NCBI RefSeq assembly: GCF_000252125.1
Contig: NZ_AHKF01000019.1
Location: 1-64,000 of the forward strand
Direction of reading: 5' to 3'
DNA length: 64,000 nt
DNA from: Flavobacterium frigoris PS1
GTDB lineage: Bacteria > Bacteroidota > Bacteroidia > Flavobacteriales > Flavobacteriaceae
Shown here in pieces: positions 35,701 through 44,735 of this stretch. The position numbers and the translations under genes are program-made. The notes under the pieces are model-generated. The model made no database searches and had not been told where the DNA came from. It saw only the letters and a list, made by a program, of their open reading frames with translations. How positions within the stretch are numbered: the first letter of the stretch is position 1; each line of letters opens with the position of its first letter.

Positions 35701-35823
35701 TTTACAAAGTACAGAGGTTTTGACCCAGGAGCTTCAAATGGTGCGCCTATTGGTGGGGGAATTGATTATGGTTTTTACCCTACGCCAAGAACCTATTTGT
35801 TAGGACTAAACATTAATTTTTAA
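32779..35823 (+). CDS. SusC/RagA family TonB-dependent outer-membrane transporter
   Basis: 1014 residues. Signal peptide (1-19) and CarboxypepD_reg domain (~22-95: GIVKEKGTGLPIPGVNI), then the linker LNEVVVIGYGSQKKREVTGAVS (TonB-box region into the plug, ~105-230) and a 22-strand barrel to the C-terminal aromatic end LLGLNINF. It imports oligosaccharides across the outer membrane using TonB energy, in complex with the SusD lipoprotein encoded 11 bases downstream. First gene of the operon. The neighbouring enzymes point to beta-1,3-glucan as cargo. Confidence 0.96.
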   Translation: MKSNYLLILFLFISTLGFSQGYDIGGIVKEKGTGLPIPGVNIQIRNTAKGVASDLDGGFILKGIPAGSSVVFSYIGYKNFEYKVNSSNVKLSIALEEDAKSLNEVVVIGYGSQKKREVTGAVSVIDSKALEILKPVKIEQALQGTVSGVNVTSQSGSPGAALDIRIRGIATNGTNGPTTIIDGYVGELGLLNPNDIESITVLKDAQAAIYGTIGANGVILITTKSGKKNSKSKIVYNTYTGFQETSNKLNLLNATEYALLLNESYANGGKTLPYTNVTGLGKGTNWQNEVFDGGVPIINHDLSISGGSDKVTYAVSGSHLDQEGIIGGNKSGFLRNTARVSLTADVSEKLKLKTNVIYTYFNRKTLNENGLGSVLFNALNTPATLSPYDANGEYTLVPSTAGLGTEIINPLAQIENTYNDYNFKKLNGNFGLEYKLFDGFVLSSSMGFNTSNSKSRDFAKQISYGGKVFDVTRSTVNQGAVNDNNYSFDVFGTYTKTVANDHNFVATVGNTIFKEWGNGLYATGFDVPNNSWDYADISLTTGISDAKSNSSYSYDERRLSYFGRLQYDFKGKYLFSAMLRRDASTKFGPGNKVGYFPSFTTGWIISDEGFYGEKLVNFMKLRASYGTLGNDQIPNNGYISQLGGEATYVFDGTLVNGTATGQIPNPDLKWEEARKFDIGLDLKLFDSKVSIVTDYFSDTRKDLLIPNIPVSGITGVYAPGASAPTVNAGTVKNSGIEFAIDYKNKFSENFSLSLGYNVTFLENKVLEVNNGTGFIEGGSFGVGQPAPSRMEVGMPIGYFYGYKTDGVFQNQTEINAHPSQIALGANAAPGDIRYADVNGDGVIDTKDRTNLGNPIPKATMGFNLQLSYKNLDFAVYTFASVGNDMVRNYERTLSDANRLNYVLGRWTGEGTSFSTPRVTTGASTNNVFSDYYVEDASYLRIQNIQLGYTLNSTVTEKAGITKLRLYTGVNNLYTFTKYRGFDPGASNGAPIGGGIDYGFYPTPRTYLLGLNINF

Positions 35824-35834
35824 TTTATATTAAA

Positions 35835-37313
35835 ATGAAAAAACATATATTTTTTACAATAGTATTTGTAGCAGCAATCTCAACTTTAACTATTTCTTGT
35901 AGTGATGAGTTTGTTAATAGAGATGCTGCCTATTCAATCGATTCAGAGAATTATTTTAATTCTAAATCGGATTATGATAACGCGCTTGTGGCTGCGTATG
36001 ATTTACTTCAATCTTCTTATGTAAACGTTTTATTGGGAGAAATTGCTTCGGATAACACATTAGCCGGTGGTGAAAGTCAATCTGATGTAGTAGGTTTTCA
36101 ACAAATTGATGATATGATTCATACTCCGGTTAATAGTAATTTGAGAGACATTTGGAACTGGATGTTTGCTGGAGTGAACAGAGCTAATTACATTCTGGAA
36201 TTCAAAGACAAAACTGAATTTGAAGGAAAAAACCAAATTATAGCAGAAGCTCGTTTTTTAAGAGCCTATTATCATTTTGAATTAGTTAAATGGTTTGGAG
36301 GGATTCCATTAAAGGGGGATGTACGTTTTAATGTAGGTGATGAGAAAACAGTTCCTCGTTCTACAGTGAAAGAAGTATATGCCTCTATTGAAGCCGATTT
36401 AATTTATGCTTCAGAAAACTTAGCTGCAGTTCCTTCTCAAAAAGGAAGAGTGACAAAAGGCGCTGCTTTAGCTCTTTTAGGAAAGGCTTATTTATATGAA
36501 GAAAATTTCACGAAAGCTGCAGCTACTTTTCAAACTTTAATTACTGCCAATAATTATTCACTTGTAAGTGATTATAATTCCATTTTTGAAGCAGAAGGAG
36601 AAAATGGAAGCGAATCTGTTTTTGAAGTTCAATATACTGATGTAGAGGGTGCTGGTTTTACTTGTTTGCAATGTAGTGAAGGTAATGTAGCAGTTGGTTT
36701 TAGCGGACCTAGAAATTATACGGGGCCATTATTTACTTCTGGTTTTAGTTTCAATATTCCAACTCAAAAAATTGTGAGTGCATTCGAAGGAGGAGATTCA
36801 AGAAAAGCAGTTGCGATTTTAGATATGAGTGCTTGGAATACAGAAACAGGAGCCACTTATGGTGAAGGATACGAAAATACAGGATACTTCAATAGAAAAT
36901 ATATTCCGAGAAAAAGAAGTGCAACTGCAGTAGGAGACTTAAACTTAACAAACCCTAGTAATTATAGAGCTATTCGTTATGCTGATGTATTGTTGATGGC
37001 AGCTGAGGCATATAATAGAGGCGCAATCGATGATAGTAAAGCAAGATTGTTTTTAAATGAAGTAAGGCGACGTGCTTTTGGAGATACAAATCATGATATT
37101 TCAGCTTCTGGAGCGGCATTAACTGATTTTATTTGGGCTGAAAGAAGAGTGGAGTTAGCAGGAGAAGGGCATCGTTTCTTTGACTTAGTGAGAACTAAAA
37201 AAGCGGCTCAAGAAATAACTGGATTTACCGCTGGAAAAAATGAATTGTTTCCTATTCCTATCGAGGAAATTCAATTTGCAAATGGAAATTGGTCACAAAA
37301 CCCTGGATATTAA
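35835..37313 (+). CDS. RagB/SusD family surface lipoprotein
   Basis: 492 residues. The lipobox ISCS puts the acylated cysteine near residue 22. The SusD fold follows, with TPR-like helices (AEARFLRAYYHFELVKWFGGIP near 140, RVTKGAALALLGKAYLYEE near 210) and the C-terminal family block RYADVLLMAAEAYNRG .. FLNEVRRRAFGD .. FIWAERRVELAGEGHRFFDLVR. It acts as the lid on the SusC barrel and binds the glycan. Lies 11 bases after susC and 12 before the next gene. Confidence 0.96.
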   Translation: MKKHIFFTIVFVAAISTLTISCSDEFVNRDAAYSIDSENYFNSKSDYDNALVAAYDLLQSSYVNVLLGEIASDNTLAGGESQSDVVGFQQIDDMIHTPVNSNLRDIWNWMFAGVNRANYILEFKDKTEFEGKNQIIAEARFLRAYYHFELVKWFGGIPLKGDVRFNVGDEKTVPRSTVKEVYASIEADLIYASENLAAVPSQKGRVTKGAALALLGKAYLYEENFTKAAATFQTLITANNYSLVSDYNSIFEAEGENGSESVFEVQYTDVEGAGFTCLQCSEGNVAVGFSGPRNYTGPLFTSGFSFNIPTQKIVSAFEGGDSRKAVAILDMSAWNTETGATYGEGYENTGYFNRKYIPRKRSATAVGDLNLTNPSNYRAIRYADVLLMAAEAYNRGAIDDSKARLFLNEVRRRAFGDTNHDISASGAALTDFIWAERRVELAGEGHRFFDLVRTKKAAQEITGFTAGKNELFPIPIEEIQFANGNWSQNPGY

Positions 37314-37325
37314 AAACAAACTAGT

Positions 37326-39422
37326 ATGAAAAATATAAAATTTATTATAGGCCTTATTGTTTTAACAATATTTATCGGTTGTACGGCAGACACTAATGAT
37401 GTAGATTTAGATTCATTAGACGCTCCAACAAATGTTTCTGCGCTAGCAACCGTATCTCAAGATAATTCAGGAAATGTAACCCTGACACCACGTGGTGAAG
37501 GCGCTACTCAATATGAAATTTACTTTGGTGATGGAAGTGCTGAAGGAGCTACTTTGAAGCCAGGAGAAACAGTTTTACATAAATATGCTGAAGGAATTTA
37601 CCAAGTTAAAATAATAGGTAGTACACTTAATGGTAAGAAAACTGAAGTGAGCCAAGAATTAACAGTTTCATTCAAAGCTCCTGAAAATTTAGTAGTTAAT
37701 ATTTCAAATGACTCATCTATTTCGAAACAAGTAAATGTAACCGCAAATGCAGATTTTGCAATGTTCTTTGAAGTTTATTTTGGAGAACCAGGCAATGATG
37801 ATCCTGTAGTTGCAAATATTGGAGAAACGGCTTCTTGTGTATACAAACAAGCAGGAAAATATACAATAAGAGTAGTGGCTAAAAGTGCTGCGATTAAAAC
37901 TACGGAATACACACAGGAGTTTGAGGCGAAGACAATTAATGGTCCTACAGTTGCGGCACCAACACCAGCTAATAATGCAGCTGATGTAATTGCTATTTAC
38001 AGTAATAAATATACACCTATTGCAATATCCGAATGGAATCCTGGTTGGGGACAAACCACTGTACTAACAGATGTTTTAATTGCAGGAAATAATACTCTTA
38101 AATATAGCGCATTAAACTATACGGGTATTGTTACAGATTATGGAAACCCAACGAATCTTTCAGCAATGAAATATGTACACTTTGATTATTGGACGAGTGA
38201 TGCAAAAACATTGAGTTTAAAATTAGTTAATACTAATGTAGGAAAAGAGGATATTAAAGCTGTTTCCACCATTACTATAGGTGCATGGACAGGAGTTGAT
38301 ATTTTACTTTCAAGTTATAACACCGATTTATCGGCCATTAGCCAAATAATATTTGAATCTTCAGGAGCAACGGTTTATATAGATAACCTTTACTTTTATA
38401 AAAACTCTACGCTAGCTTCAGCACCTATTACTGCAGCGCCAACACCTACAGTAGATTCTAAAAATGTAATTTCAATATACAGTAATGCGTATACTCCTTT
38501 GGCAATTTCAGAGTGGAATCCAGGTTGGGGGCAAACTACTGTTTTGACAGATCAATTAATAGCGGGGAATAATACACTTAAATATACTAATTTAAATTAT
38601 ACCGGAATTGTAACAAATTATGATAATCCAACAAATCTTTCAGGGATGACTCATGTACATTTTGATTATTGGTCTAATGACGCTAAGAGTTTAAGTTTAA
38701 AATTAGTTAACACTAAACTTGGAAAAGAAGATATTAAATCTGTTTCTACCGTAACCTTAGGAGCTTGGACAGGAGTTGATATTTTACTATCAAATTACAA
38801 TACAGACCTCTCAGCTATAAGTCAAATAATCTTTGAATCTTCAGATGCTACAGTATATATTGATAATTTGTATTTTTATAAAAGTAGTACTTCAGGAGGT
38901 GGAGCTTCAGGAGTGGCTCCTTTCTCACCTATTAATTTTGAAAGTGGTGGTTACGGAGCGAATTGGACTTGGGCAGTATTTGAAAATGGTTCAAATGCAC
39001 TAATAGAATTTGTTTCAAATCCCAATACGAGCGGTATCAATAGTTCTTCAAAAGTAGCTAAAATTACAGCACTAAAAGCGGGACAGCCTTGGGTTGGATG
39101 TGAGTCTAAGCATGGTACTGATATAGGTTCATTTAAATTTGATTCAACAAATAAAATCGTTAGAATCATGGTTTACAAAACAGTAATAAGTTATGTAGGA
39201 ATTAAGTTTGCTGAAGCAAATGGAGATGCACAACCTGAGGTTAAAGTGGCAAATACTAAAATTAATCAATGGGAAGAATTGACATTCGATCTATCGGGAA
39301 GTATTGGTAAAGGAGCTACTGGAGTTATAGACCAAATAATTATTTTTCCAGATTTTAATTTGAATGGAAGAGCCCAAGATAATGTTGTTTATTTTGATAA
39401 TATTACTTTCAGTAGTAACTAA
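37326..39422 (+). CDS. Surface glycan-binding lipoprotein with duplicated carbohydrate-binding domain
   Basis: 698 residues. Lipobox FIGC gives a lipidated cysteine near 19. Two PKD/Ig-like domains (~33-200) are followed by two nearly identical ~145-residue beta-sandwich domains (~209-357 and ~368-517, each with ISEWNPGWGQTTVLTD and YIDNLYFYK) and a divergent third domain (~535-698, GGYGANWTWAVFENG). Location just after SusD matches SusE/SGBP proteins. The exposed Trp-rich repeats probably bind glucan chains. Family of the binding modules cannot be named by eye. Confidence 0.88.
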   Translation: MKNIKFIIGLIVLTIFIGCTADTNDVDLDSLDAPTNVSALATVSQDNSGNVTLTPRGEGATQYEIYFGDGSAEGATLKPGETVLHKYAEGIYQVKIIGSTLNGKKTEVSQELTVSFKAPENLVVNISNDSSISKQVNVTANADFAMFFEVYFGEPGNDDPVVANIGETASCVYKQAGKYTIRVVAKSAAIKTTEYTQEFEAKTINGPTVAAPTPANNAADVIAIYSNKYTPIAISEWNPGWGQTTVLTDVLIAGNNTLKYSALNYTGIVTDYGNPTNLSAMKYVHFDYWTSDAKTLSLKLVNTNVGKEDIKAVSTITIGAWTGVDILLSSYNTDLSAISQIIFESSGATVYIDNLYFYKNSTLASAPITAAPTPTVDSKNVISIYSNAYTPLAISEWNPGWGQTTVLTDQLIAGNNTLKYTNLNYTGIVTNYDNPTNLSGMTHVHFDYWSNDAKSLSLKLVNTKLGKEDIKSVSTVTLGAWTGVDILLSNYNTDLSAISQIIFESSDATVYIDNLYFYKSSTSGGGASGVAPFSPINFESGGYGANWTWAVFENGSNALIEFVSNPNTSGINSSSKVAKITALKAGQPWVGCESKHGTDIGSFKFDSTNKIVRIMVYKTVISYVGIKFAEANGDAQPEVKVANTKINQWEELTFDLSGSIGKGATGVIDQIIIFPDFNLNGRAQDNVVYFDNITFSSN
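37951..38890. repeat. Internal tandem duplication (~465 bp per copy)
   Basis: The blocks at about 37951-38410 and 38428-38890 encode near-identical domains and share long runs of DNA identity, with most differences at third codon positions. This indicates a recent in-frame duplication within the binding protein. Confidence 0.88.
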
Positions 39423-39442
39423 AAATTTAAAAAATTATAAAA

Positions 39443-41074
39443 ATGAAAAAGATAATTATAAATATATTTAGCATTTTTACCTTATTGCTAATGGTAAATT
39501 GCCAAGAAGATAATTTTGCTTTTGGTTCTTTAAGTACGCCTACAGGGTTGAAAGTGAGTTATGAAATTAAAGGAAAAACCGTCGATGCTCCAAATGGGGA
39601 TGGTTCTGGAAAAGTTACATTTAATGTAACGGCAGATAATGCTATTTCTTATAGATTTGTTTTTCCTGATGGAACGACTGAAAATGCACCTAGCGGCAGT
39701 TTTACAAAAACTTTTACAAAAACTGGGGTAAATACCTATACCGTTGTTATTTTGGCTTCAGGAAAAGCAGGAGTCACTACGACTACAACGGTAGATGTTG
39801 AGGTGCTAAGTAACTTTAAAGATGATGAAGCTATCCAGTTTTTAACTGGCGGTGCGTCAAAAAAATGGTATTGGGCGAAAGATGAAATTGCACATCTAGG
39901 AGTGGGGCAAAATACTGCAGAGCAGATTGATGGTAATGGGAATTTAAATTATTATCCAACGTATTATGCTACACAAGCCAACGAAAAATCGACTACTTGT
40001 TTATACAATAGTGTAATGACCTTTTCTCTAGTTCAAGGACAAATAAAATTTAATTTAGATAATAAAGGCGAAACCTATTACAACGGAGCTATCAAAGGAG
40101 GCGATGACAATTGTTATCCGCTAGACACCAAAGGAGACAAGGTAGTTACCTTAAGTCCATCTGAGTCTTTTGTGACAATGAATCCAGATCATGCTACGCA
40201 AACTAGAGGGACTCAGTTGAATTTTTCTAATGATGGATTTATGGGGTATTTTTTCGGAGCTAGTGCGTATGAAATACTTTCTATCACTGAGAATAGAATG
40301 GTGGTTAGAGGGGTTATGCCAGGGAATACTTCCTTAGCATGGTATCATATATTTACAACAACTCCGCCGTCTCAAGCTACACCAGTAGCAGATTATACAA
40401 AATTGGTTTTTTCTGATGAGTTTAATACAAATGGTGCGCCTGACCCAACAAAATGGGGTTATGATTTAGGTGCAGGTGGTTGGGGTAACTCTGAAGAACA
40501 AACGTATACCAATAGTGCTAATAATGTGGTAGTGCAAGATGGAAGTCTGAAAATAACTGCCAAAAAGGAAGGCGCTACTTATACTTCTGCTAGGTTGAAA
40601 TCTGAAGACAAATTTGAGTTTACGTATGGTAAAGTAGAGATAAAAGCAAAGTTAACAACTGGTGCGGGTACTTGGCCTGCGATTTGGATGTTAGGTCAAG
40701 ATTATGCAACAAATACTTGGCCAGGTTGTGGAGAAATAGATATCATGGAGTATAAAGGGAGTCAACCAACGACTATTTATGGTACGTTACATTATCCTGG
40801 ACGTTCTGGTGGTAATGGAAACGGGAATTCAACTTCTATTTCTAACGCAGCATCTGAGTTTCATGTTTACAAAACTATTTGGAGTCCTAGTTCAGTTAAA
40901 ATTTATGTTGATGATAAACTATTTCATTCTGTAACTAATGACAGTTCTTTACCTTTTAATAAAGATCTCTTTTTAATTTTAAACGTGGCGATGGGAGGAA
41001 CTTTTGGAGGTGCAATTGATTCCGCTTTTAGTCAATCTTCTATGGAAATTGATTACGTAAGAGTGTATCAATAA
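39443..41074 (+). CDS. GH16 family endo-beta-glucanase (laminarinase type), surface lipoprotein
   Basis: 543 residues. Signal peptide and lipobox MVNC (~20) are followed by a PKD-like domain (~33-125) and a linker domain with KKWYWAKDE (~130-310). The catalytic GH16 jelly roll (~325-543) carries E431 (nucleophile), D433 and E436 (acid/base) in GEIDIMEY. The bulged EIDIME form is the one seen in laminarinases. TWPAIWMLG and a C-terminal EIDYVRVYQ are typical. It should cut beta-1,3-glucan on the cell surface. It ends 29 bases before a hairpin that separates it from the GH3 gene. Confidence 0.93.
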   Translation: MKKIIINIFSIFTLLLMVNCQEDNFAFGSLSTPTGLKVSYEIKGKTVDAPNGDGSGKVTFNVTADNAISYRFVFPDGTTENAPSGSFTKTFTKTGVNTYTVVILASGKAGVTTTTTVDVEVLSNFKDDEAIQFLTGGASKKWYWAKDEIAHLGVGQNTAEQIDGNGNLNYYPTYYATQANEKSTTCLYNSVMTFSLVQGQIKFNLDNKGETYYNGAIKGGDDNCYPLDTKGDKVVTLSPSESFVTMNPDHATQTRGTQLNFSNDGFMGYFFGASAYEILSITENRMVVRGVMPGNTSLAWYHIFTTTPPSQATPVADYTKLVFSDEFNTNGAPDPTKWGYDLGAGGWGNSEEQTYTNSANNVVVQDGSLKITAKKEGATYTSARLKSEDKFEFTYGKVEIKAKLTTGAGTWPAIWMLGQDYATNTWPGCGEIDIMEYKGSQPTTIYGTLHYPGRSGGNGNGNSTSISNAASEFHVYKTIWSPSSVKIYVDDKLFHSVTNDSSLPFNKDLFLILNVAMGGTFGGAIDSAFSQSSMEIDYVRVYQ

Positions 41075-41102
41075 TCATATTATTGATTGTAATAATATAA
41101 GT

Positions 41103-41137
41103 AAAAGGTAGGTTTTTTTGCCTACCTTTTTATTTTA
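41103..41137 (+). terminator. Hairpin inside the PUL, between GH16 and GH3
   Basis: 10-bp stem (41103-41112 / 41121-41130) with a T-rich loop and tail. It may be a partial terminator that lowers expression of the last two genes, or mark the end of the susCD transcript. Confidence 0.7.
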
Positions 41138-41154
41138 ATAAAAAAAGGAAATAA

Positions 41155-43455
41155 ATGAAGAAATCATTTTTATTAATATCATCCAGCATATTAGTTGTAG
41201 TCTTGGCTGGCTGTAGTAAAAAAATCACACAACCCTTGACTGTTTTCTCTAATGAGAATCCATTGGAAAGAAAAGTAGACTCCGTTTTAAAGTTGATGAC
41301 TTTGGAAGAAAAAGTGGGGCAGCTGAATCAATACAATGGTTTTTGGGAAATAACTGGGCCAACGCCTAAAGAAGGTCAAGCGGCTAAAAAATACGCAGAC
41401 CTTAAAAAAGGGTTGGTAGGATCAATGCTAAATGTCAAAGGAGTCAAAGATGTAAGAGCCTTACAGAAAATTGCTGTCGAAGAAACCCGATTAGGGATTC
41501 CGCTCATTTTTGGATTTGATGTCATCCATGGTTATAAAACAATTAGTCCAATTCCATTAGCTGAATCAGCAAGTTGGGATATGGAAGCGATAAAAAATTC
41601 AGCTGCTATTGCTGCAGAAGAAGCTGCCGCTGTAGGTCTAAATTGGACTTTTGCGCCAATGGTCGACGTTGCCAGAGATGCACGATGGGGAAGAGTAATG
41701 GAAGGAGCTGGTGAAGACCCATATCTAGGAAGTAAAATTGCTGTAGCTCGTATTCAGGGTTTTCAAGGTGATAATTTAGGGGCAACGAATACTATTTTGG
41801 CTTGTGCTAAACATTTTGCCGGATATGCATTTGCTGAGGCTGGAAGAGATTACAATACAGTAGATGTTAGTGAAACTGTTTTGCAAAATACTATTTTTCC
41901 ACCATTTAAGGCAGCTGTCGATGCAGGTGTAAGAACTTTTATGAACTCTTTTAATGAGTTAAATGGAATTCCTGCGACTGGAAACGCTTATCTGCAAAGA
42001 AAAATTTTGAAGGAGGACTGGAAATTTGAAGGTTTTGTAGTTTCTGACTGGGGTTCAATTAATGAAATGATCAATCATGGGTATGCAAAAGACAGCAAGC
42101 AAGCTGCAGAAATTGCTATTAATGCAGGATCTGATATGGACATGGAATCTAGTGCTTATGTAGATCATTTGGTTGCATTAGTAAATGAGGGAAAAGTAAA
42201 AGAAGCCATTGTTGATGATGCAGTAAAAAGAATTTTAAAAGTAAAATTTGAATTGGGTTTATTTGATGATCCGTACAAATATTGTGATGAAAATCGCGAA
42301 ACCACAACCGTAGGAAAAGCCGAATTTCAAGCCGGAGTTTTGGATATGGCTAAAAAATCAATTGTGCTGTTGAAAAACGAAAAAGAATTGTTACCACTTA
42401 AAAAATCGGGTCAAAAAATTGTAGTAATTGGAGCATTAGCGAATGATAAAACAAGCCCGTTAGGAAGTTGGAGAATTGCTGCTGATGATGAGACTGCAGT
42501 ATCAGTTTTGGAAGGAATGCAAAAGTATCCAGAAAATCAAATTGTATATAAAAAAGGAGCCGATGTTGCTGTGGGTAGAACGCAATTTATTTGGGAAACA
42601 AAAATCAACATGACAGATAAAAGTGAATTTGCCGATGCTATTGCTGCTGCAAAAGGAGCTGATGTTGTGGTAATGGTTTTAGGAGAGCATGGCTTGCAAT
42701 CAGGTGAAGGTAGAAGTAGAGCTGATATTGGTTTGCCTGGAGTTCAGCAAGAGTTATTGGAGGAGGTTTACAAAGTGAATCCTAATATAGTTTTGGTTCT
42801 AAACAATGGTCGTCCGCTGGCAATTCCTTGGGCTGCTGAGAATATTCCTGCAATTGTTGAGGCTTGGCAATTGGGAACACAAAGTGGAAATGCTATAGCG
42901 CAGGTTTTATATGGAGATTATAATCCAAGCGGTAAATTACCAATGACTTTTCCAAGAAATGTAGGGCAACTACCATTATATTATAATCATAAAAATACGG
43001 GTAGACCTGCTATGAACGAGCCTGAAAGTGTATTTTGGTCCCACTATATTGACGAAAAGACAACCCCTTTATATCCATTTGGTTACGGTTTGAGTTATTC
43101 AAAATTTGAATATTCTGACTTAAAACTTTCGGGTGCTTCATTCGCACAAGCGGGTAGTATTAAAGTCTCTGTGAAAATTAAAAATACAGGAAAAATAGCA
43201 GGTAAAGAAGTGGTTCAACTTTATATTAGAGATCTAATAGGAAGTGTAACAAGACCAGTTAGAGAACTAAAAGGCTTTGAAATGATTGAGTTAAATCCAA
43301 ATGAAACCAAAATAGTGTCGTTTGTAATTGATGAAAATACGATTCAATATTATACCGCGAATTCTAAATGGGAAGCAGAAGTAGGTGATTTTAATGTTTT
43401 TATTGGAGGAAGCTCAGCAAAAACATTAGAGGCTAATTTTCAATATACTAATTAA
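41155..43455 (+). CDS. GH3 family beta-glucosidase (BglX-like), lipoprotein
   Basis: 766 residues. Lipobox LAGC (~20) is followed by a GH3 N-terminal barrel with GRVMEGAGEDPYLG and KHFAGYAFAEAGRDYNTVD and the nucleophile D298 in VVSDWGS. The C-terminal alpha/beta sandwich (~395-600) has GEHGLQSGEGRSRADI. An Fn3-like domain (~665-760) ends the protein. It releases glucose from the non-reducing end of oligosaccharides, probably in the periplasm. Only 6 bases separate it from the next GH16 gene. Confidence 0.94.
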   Translation: MKKSFLLISSSILVVVLAGCSKKITQPLTVFSNENPLERKVDSVLKLMTLEEKVGQLNQYNGFWEITGPTPKEGQAAKKYADLKKGLVGSMLNVKGVKDVRALQKIAVEETRLGIPLIFGFDVIHGYKTISPIPLAESASWDMEAIKNSAAIAAEEAAAVGLNWTFAPMVDVARDARWGRVMEGAGEDPYLGSKIAVARIQGFQGDNLGATNTILACAKHFAGYAFAEAGRDYNTVDVSETVLQNTIFPPFKAAVDAGVRTFMNSFNELNGIPATGNAYLQRKILKEDWKFEGFVVSDWGSINEMINHGYAKDSKQAAEIAINAGSDMDMESSAYVDHLVALVNEGKVKEAIVDDAVKRILKVKFELGLFDDPYKYCDENRETTTVGKAEFQAGVLDMAKKSIVLLKNEKELLPLKKSGQKIVVIGALANDKTSPLGSWRIAADDETAVSVLEGMQKYPENQIVYKKGADVAVGRTQFIWETKINMTDKSEFADAIAAAKGADVVVMVLGEHGLQSGEGRSRADIGLPGVQQELLEEVYKVNPNIVLVLNNGRPLAIPWAAENIPAIVEAWQLGTQSGNAIAQVLYGDYNPSGKLPMTFPRNVGQLPLYYNHKNTGRPAMNEPESVFWSHYIDEKTTPLYPFGYGLSYSKFEYSDLKLSGASFAQAGSIKVSVKIKNTGKIAGKEVVQLYIRDLIGSVTRPVRELKGFEMIELNPNETKIVSFVIDENTIQYYTANSKWEAEVGDFNVFIGGSSAKTLEANFQYTN

Positions 43456-43461
43456 TAATAA

Positions 43462-44217
43462 ATGAAGAAATTTTTAATACTATTGATTCTTGCGCAGGTA
43501 GGTCTAGCGCAGCAAGGGGACCGCAAATTAGTTTGGGAGGAAAGTTTTTCAGGAAAATCATTAAATAAAAAAGTTTGGAACATCGAGTTAGGGGACGGTT
43601 GTCCTAATTGCGGTTGGGGTAATAATGAAAGGCAATTATATACCAATGAAAACCATGAATTTCTACAAGGGAATTTAGTAATTACGGCTAAAAAAGAAGG
43701 AGATAAGTATACTTCTACTAGAATAACAACAAAAGGAAAAAAGGAGTTTCAGTATGGTTATTTTGAAACTAGAGCAAAATTACCTCTTGGTCAAGGTATT
43801 TGGCCAGCCTTTTGGATGCTTGGGTCAAATATTGGTACTGTTGGCTGGCCAAAATCGGGGGAAATTGATATTCTTGAGTATGTAGGAAAAGAACCAAACA
43901 CGGTCTTTACCTCTTTGCATACACAAGATAGCCATGGGAATACTATCAATACTAAGAAAACTAAAATAGAGGGTATAGAAGATGGGTTTCATCTTTATGC
44001 AATAGATTGGACAAAGGATAAAATTGATTTTTTTGTTGATGACGCATTGGTTTATACATTTCAACCCGCTATTAAAAATGAAAATACATGGCCATTTAGC
44101 CAACCATTTTATTTTATAGTCAATATGGCTATTGGTGGTAATTTTGGAGGACCTGCAGTTGATGATAATATCCTGCCCCAAAAATTTGTCGTCGATTATA
44201 TAAAAGTCTATCAGTAA
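43462..44217 (+). CDS. GH16 family endo-beta-glucanase, secreted, single domain
   Basis: 251 residues. A signal peptide (1-16, ending AQVGLAQ) without a lipobox is followed directly by the GH16 jelly roll: GWGNNERQLYTN, GIWPAFWMLG, and E134/D136/E139 in GEIDILEY. It is a second laminarinase-type enzyme, smaller than the lipoprotein one and probably periplasmic. A pair of one anchored multidomain and one compact GH16 with GH3 is the usual toolkit of flavobacterial laminarin loci. Last gene of the locus. Confidence 0.93.
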   Translation: MKKFLILLILAQVGLAQQGDRKLVWEESFSGKSLNKKVWNIELGDGCPNCGWGNNERQLYTNENHEFLQGNLVITAKKEGDKYTSTRITTKGKKEFQYGYFETRAKLPLGQGIWPAFWMLGSNIGTVGWPKSGEIDILEYVGKEPNTVFTSLHTQDSHGNTINTKKTKIEGIEDGFHLYAIDWTKDKIDFFVDDALVYTFQPAIKNENTWPFSQPFYFIVNMAIGGNFGGPAVDDNILPQKFVVDYIKVYQ

Positions 44218-44245
44218 TGTTTAGTTTGTAGTCGTTTTTTTTGAA

Positions 44246-44288
44246 GGAGAGAAGATATTGTTTAAACAATACTCTTCTCTCTTTTTTT
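44246..44288 (+). terminator. Terminator of the PUL
   Basis: Stem 44247-44254 / 44274-44281 with a nested perfect palindrome ATTGTTTAAACAAT (44257-44270), followed by seven T residues. Confidence 0.9.
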
Positions 44289-44735
44289 AAGTAGTAAAGT
44301 TTATTTTTCTAATATATAAGAAATCGATTTTTAATCATGAAATGTCACAGCACAACGTACTAAGGTATATGCCGCTAAAAGAATTACGTAGGAAAAACAG
44401 CATGCATAATTGCAGCACAAAATACATTTAAATGACTGAATACTAAATGTTTATTTGTTTATATTCATTTTGTATTTTTTACGATCGAGGATGGAGAACT
44501 CACCATATTCAGCTGTTTTATAAGCTCATTAAACGAATCAAGCTGTGTGAAAGAACTATTTTTTAAGATTTTGAAGCTTTGTTTGTTAATTTTTCTTAAT
44601 TTTATTAGTAATTACAAGTAATTAATTATTAAATTTGAAAATTAAGTTAACCCAAAAATACAATTAGCCTATAACATAAAACTACTTTTTTAGAAAATTT
44701 TTTACAAATTTTAACCAAAACTAAAAGGTAAGACT
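44289..44735. other. Gene-free, AT-rich stretch
   Basis: About 450 bases between the PUL terminator and the second sigma-factor gene. I see no convincing frame, repeat or exact TAnnTTTG box. It presumably holds the promoter and long leader of the sigma-factor gene. Confidence 0.5.

Noticed and set aside
37713-38054. Minus-strand frame of 113 codons in the glycan-binding protein gene
   Set aside because: Antisense shadow of a well-supported PUL gene.
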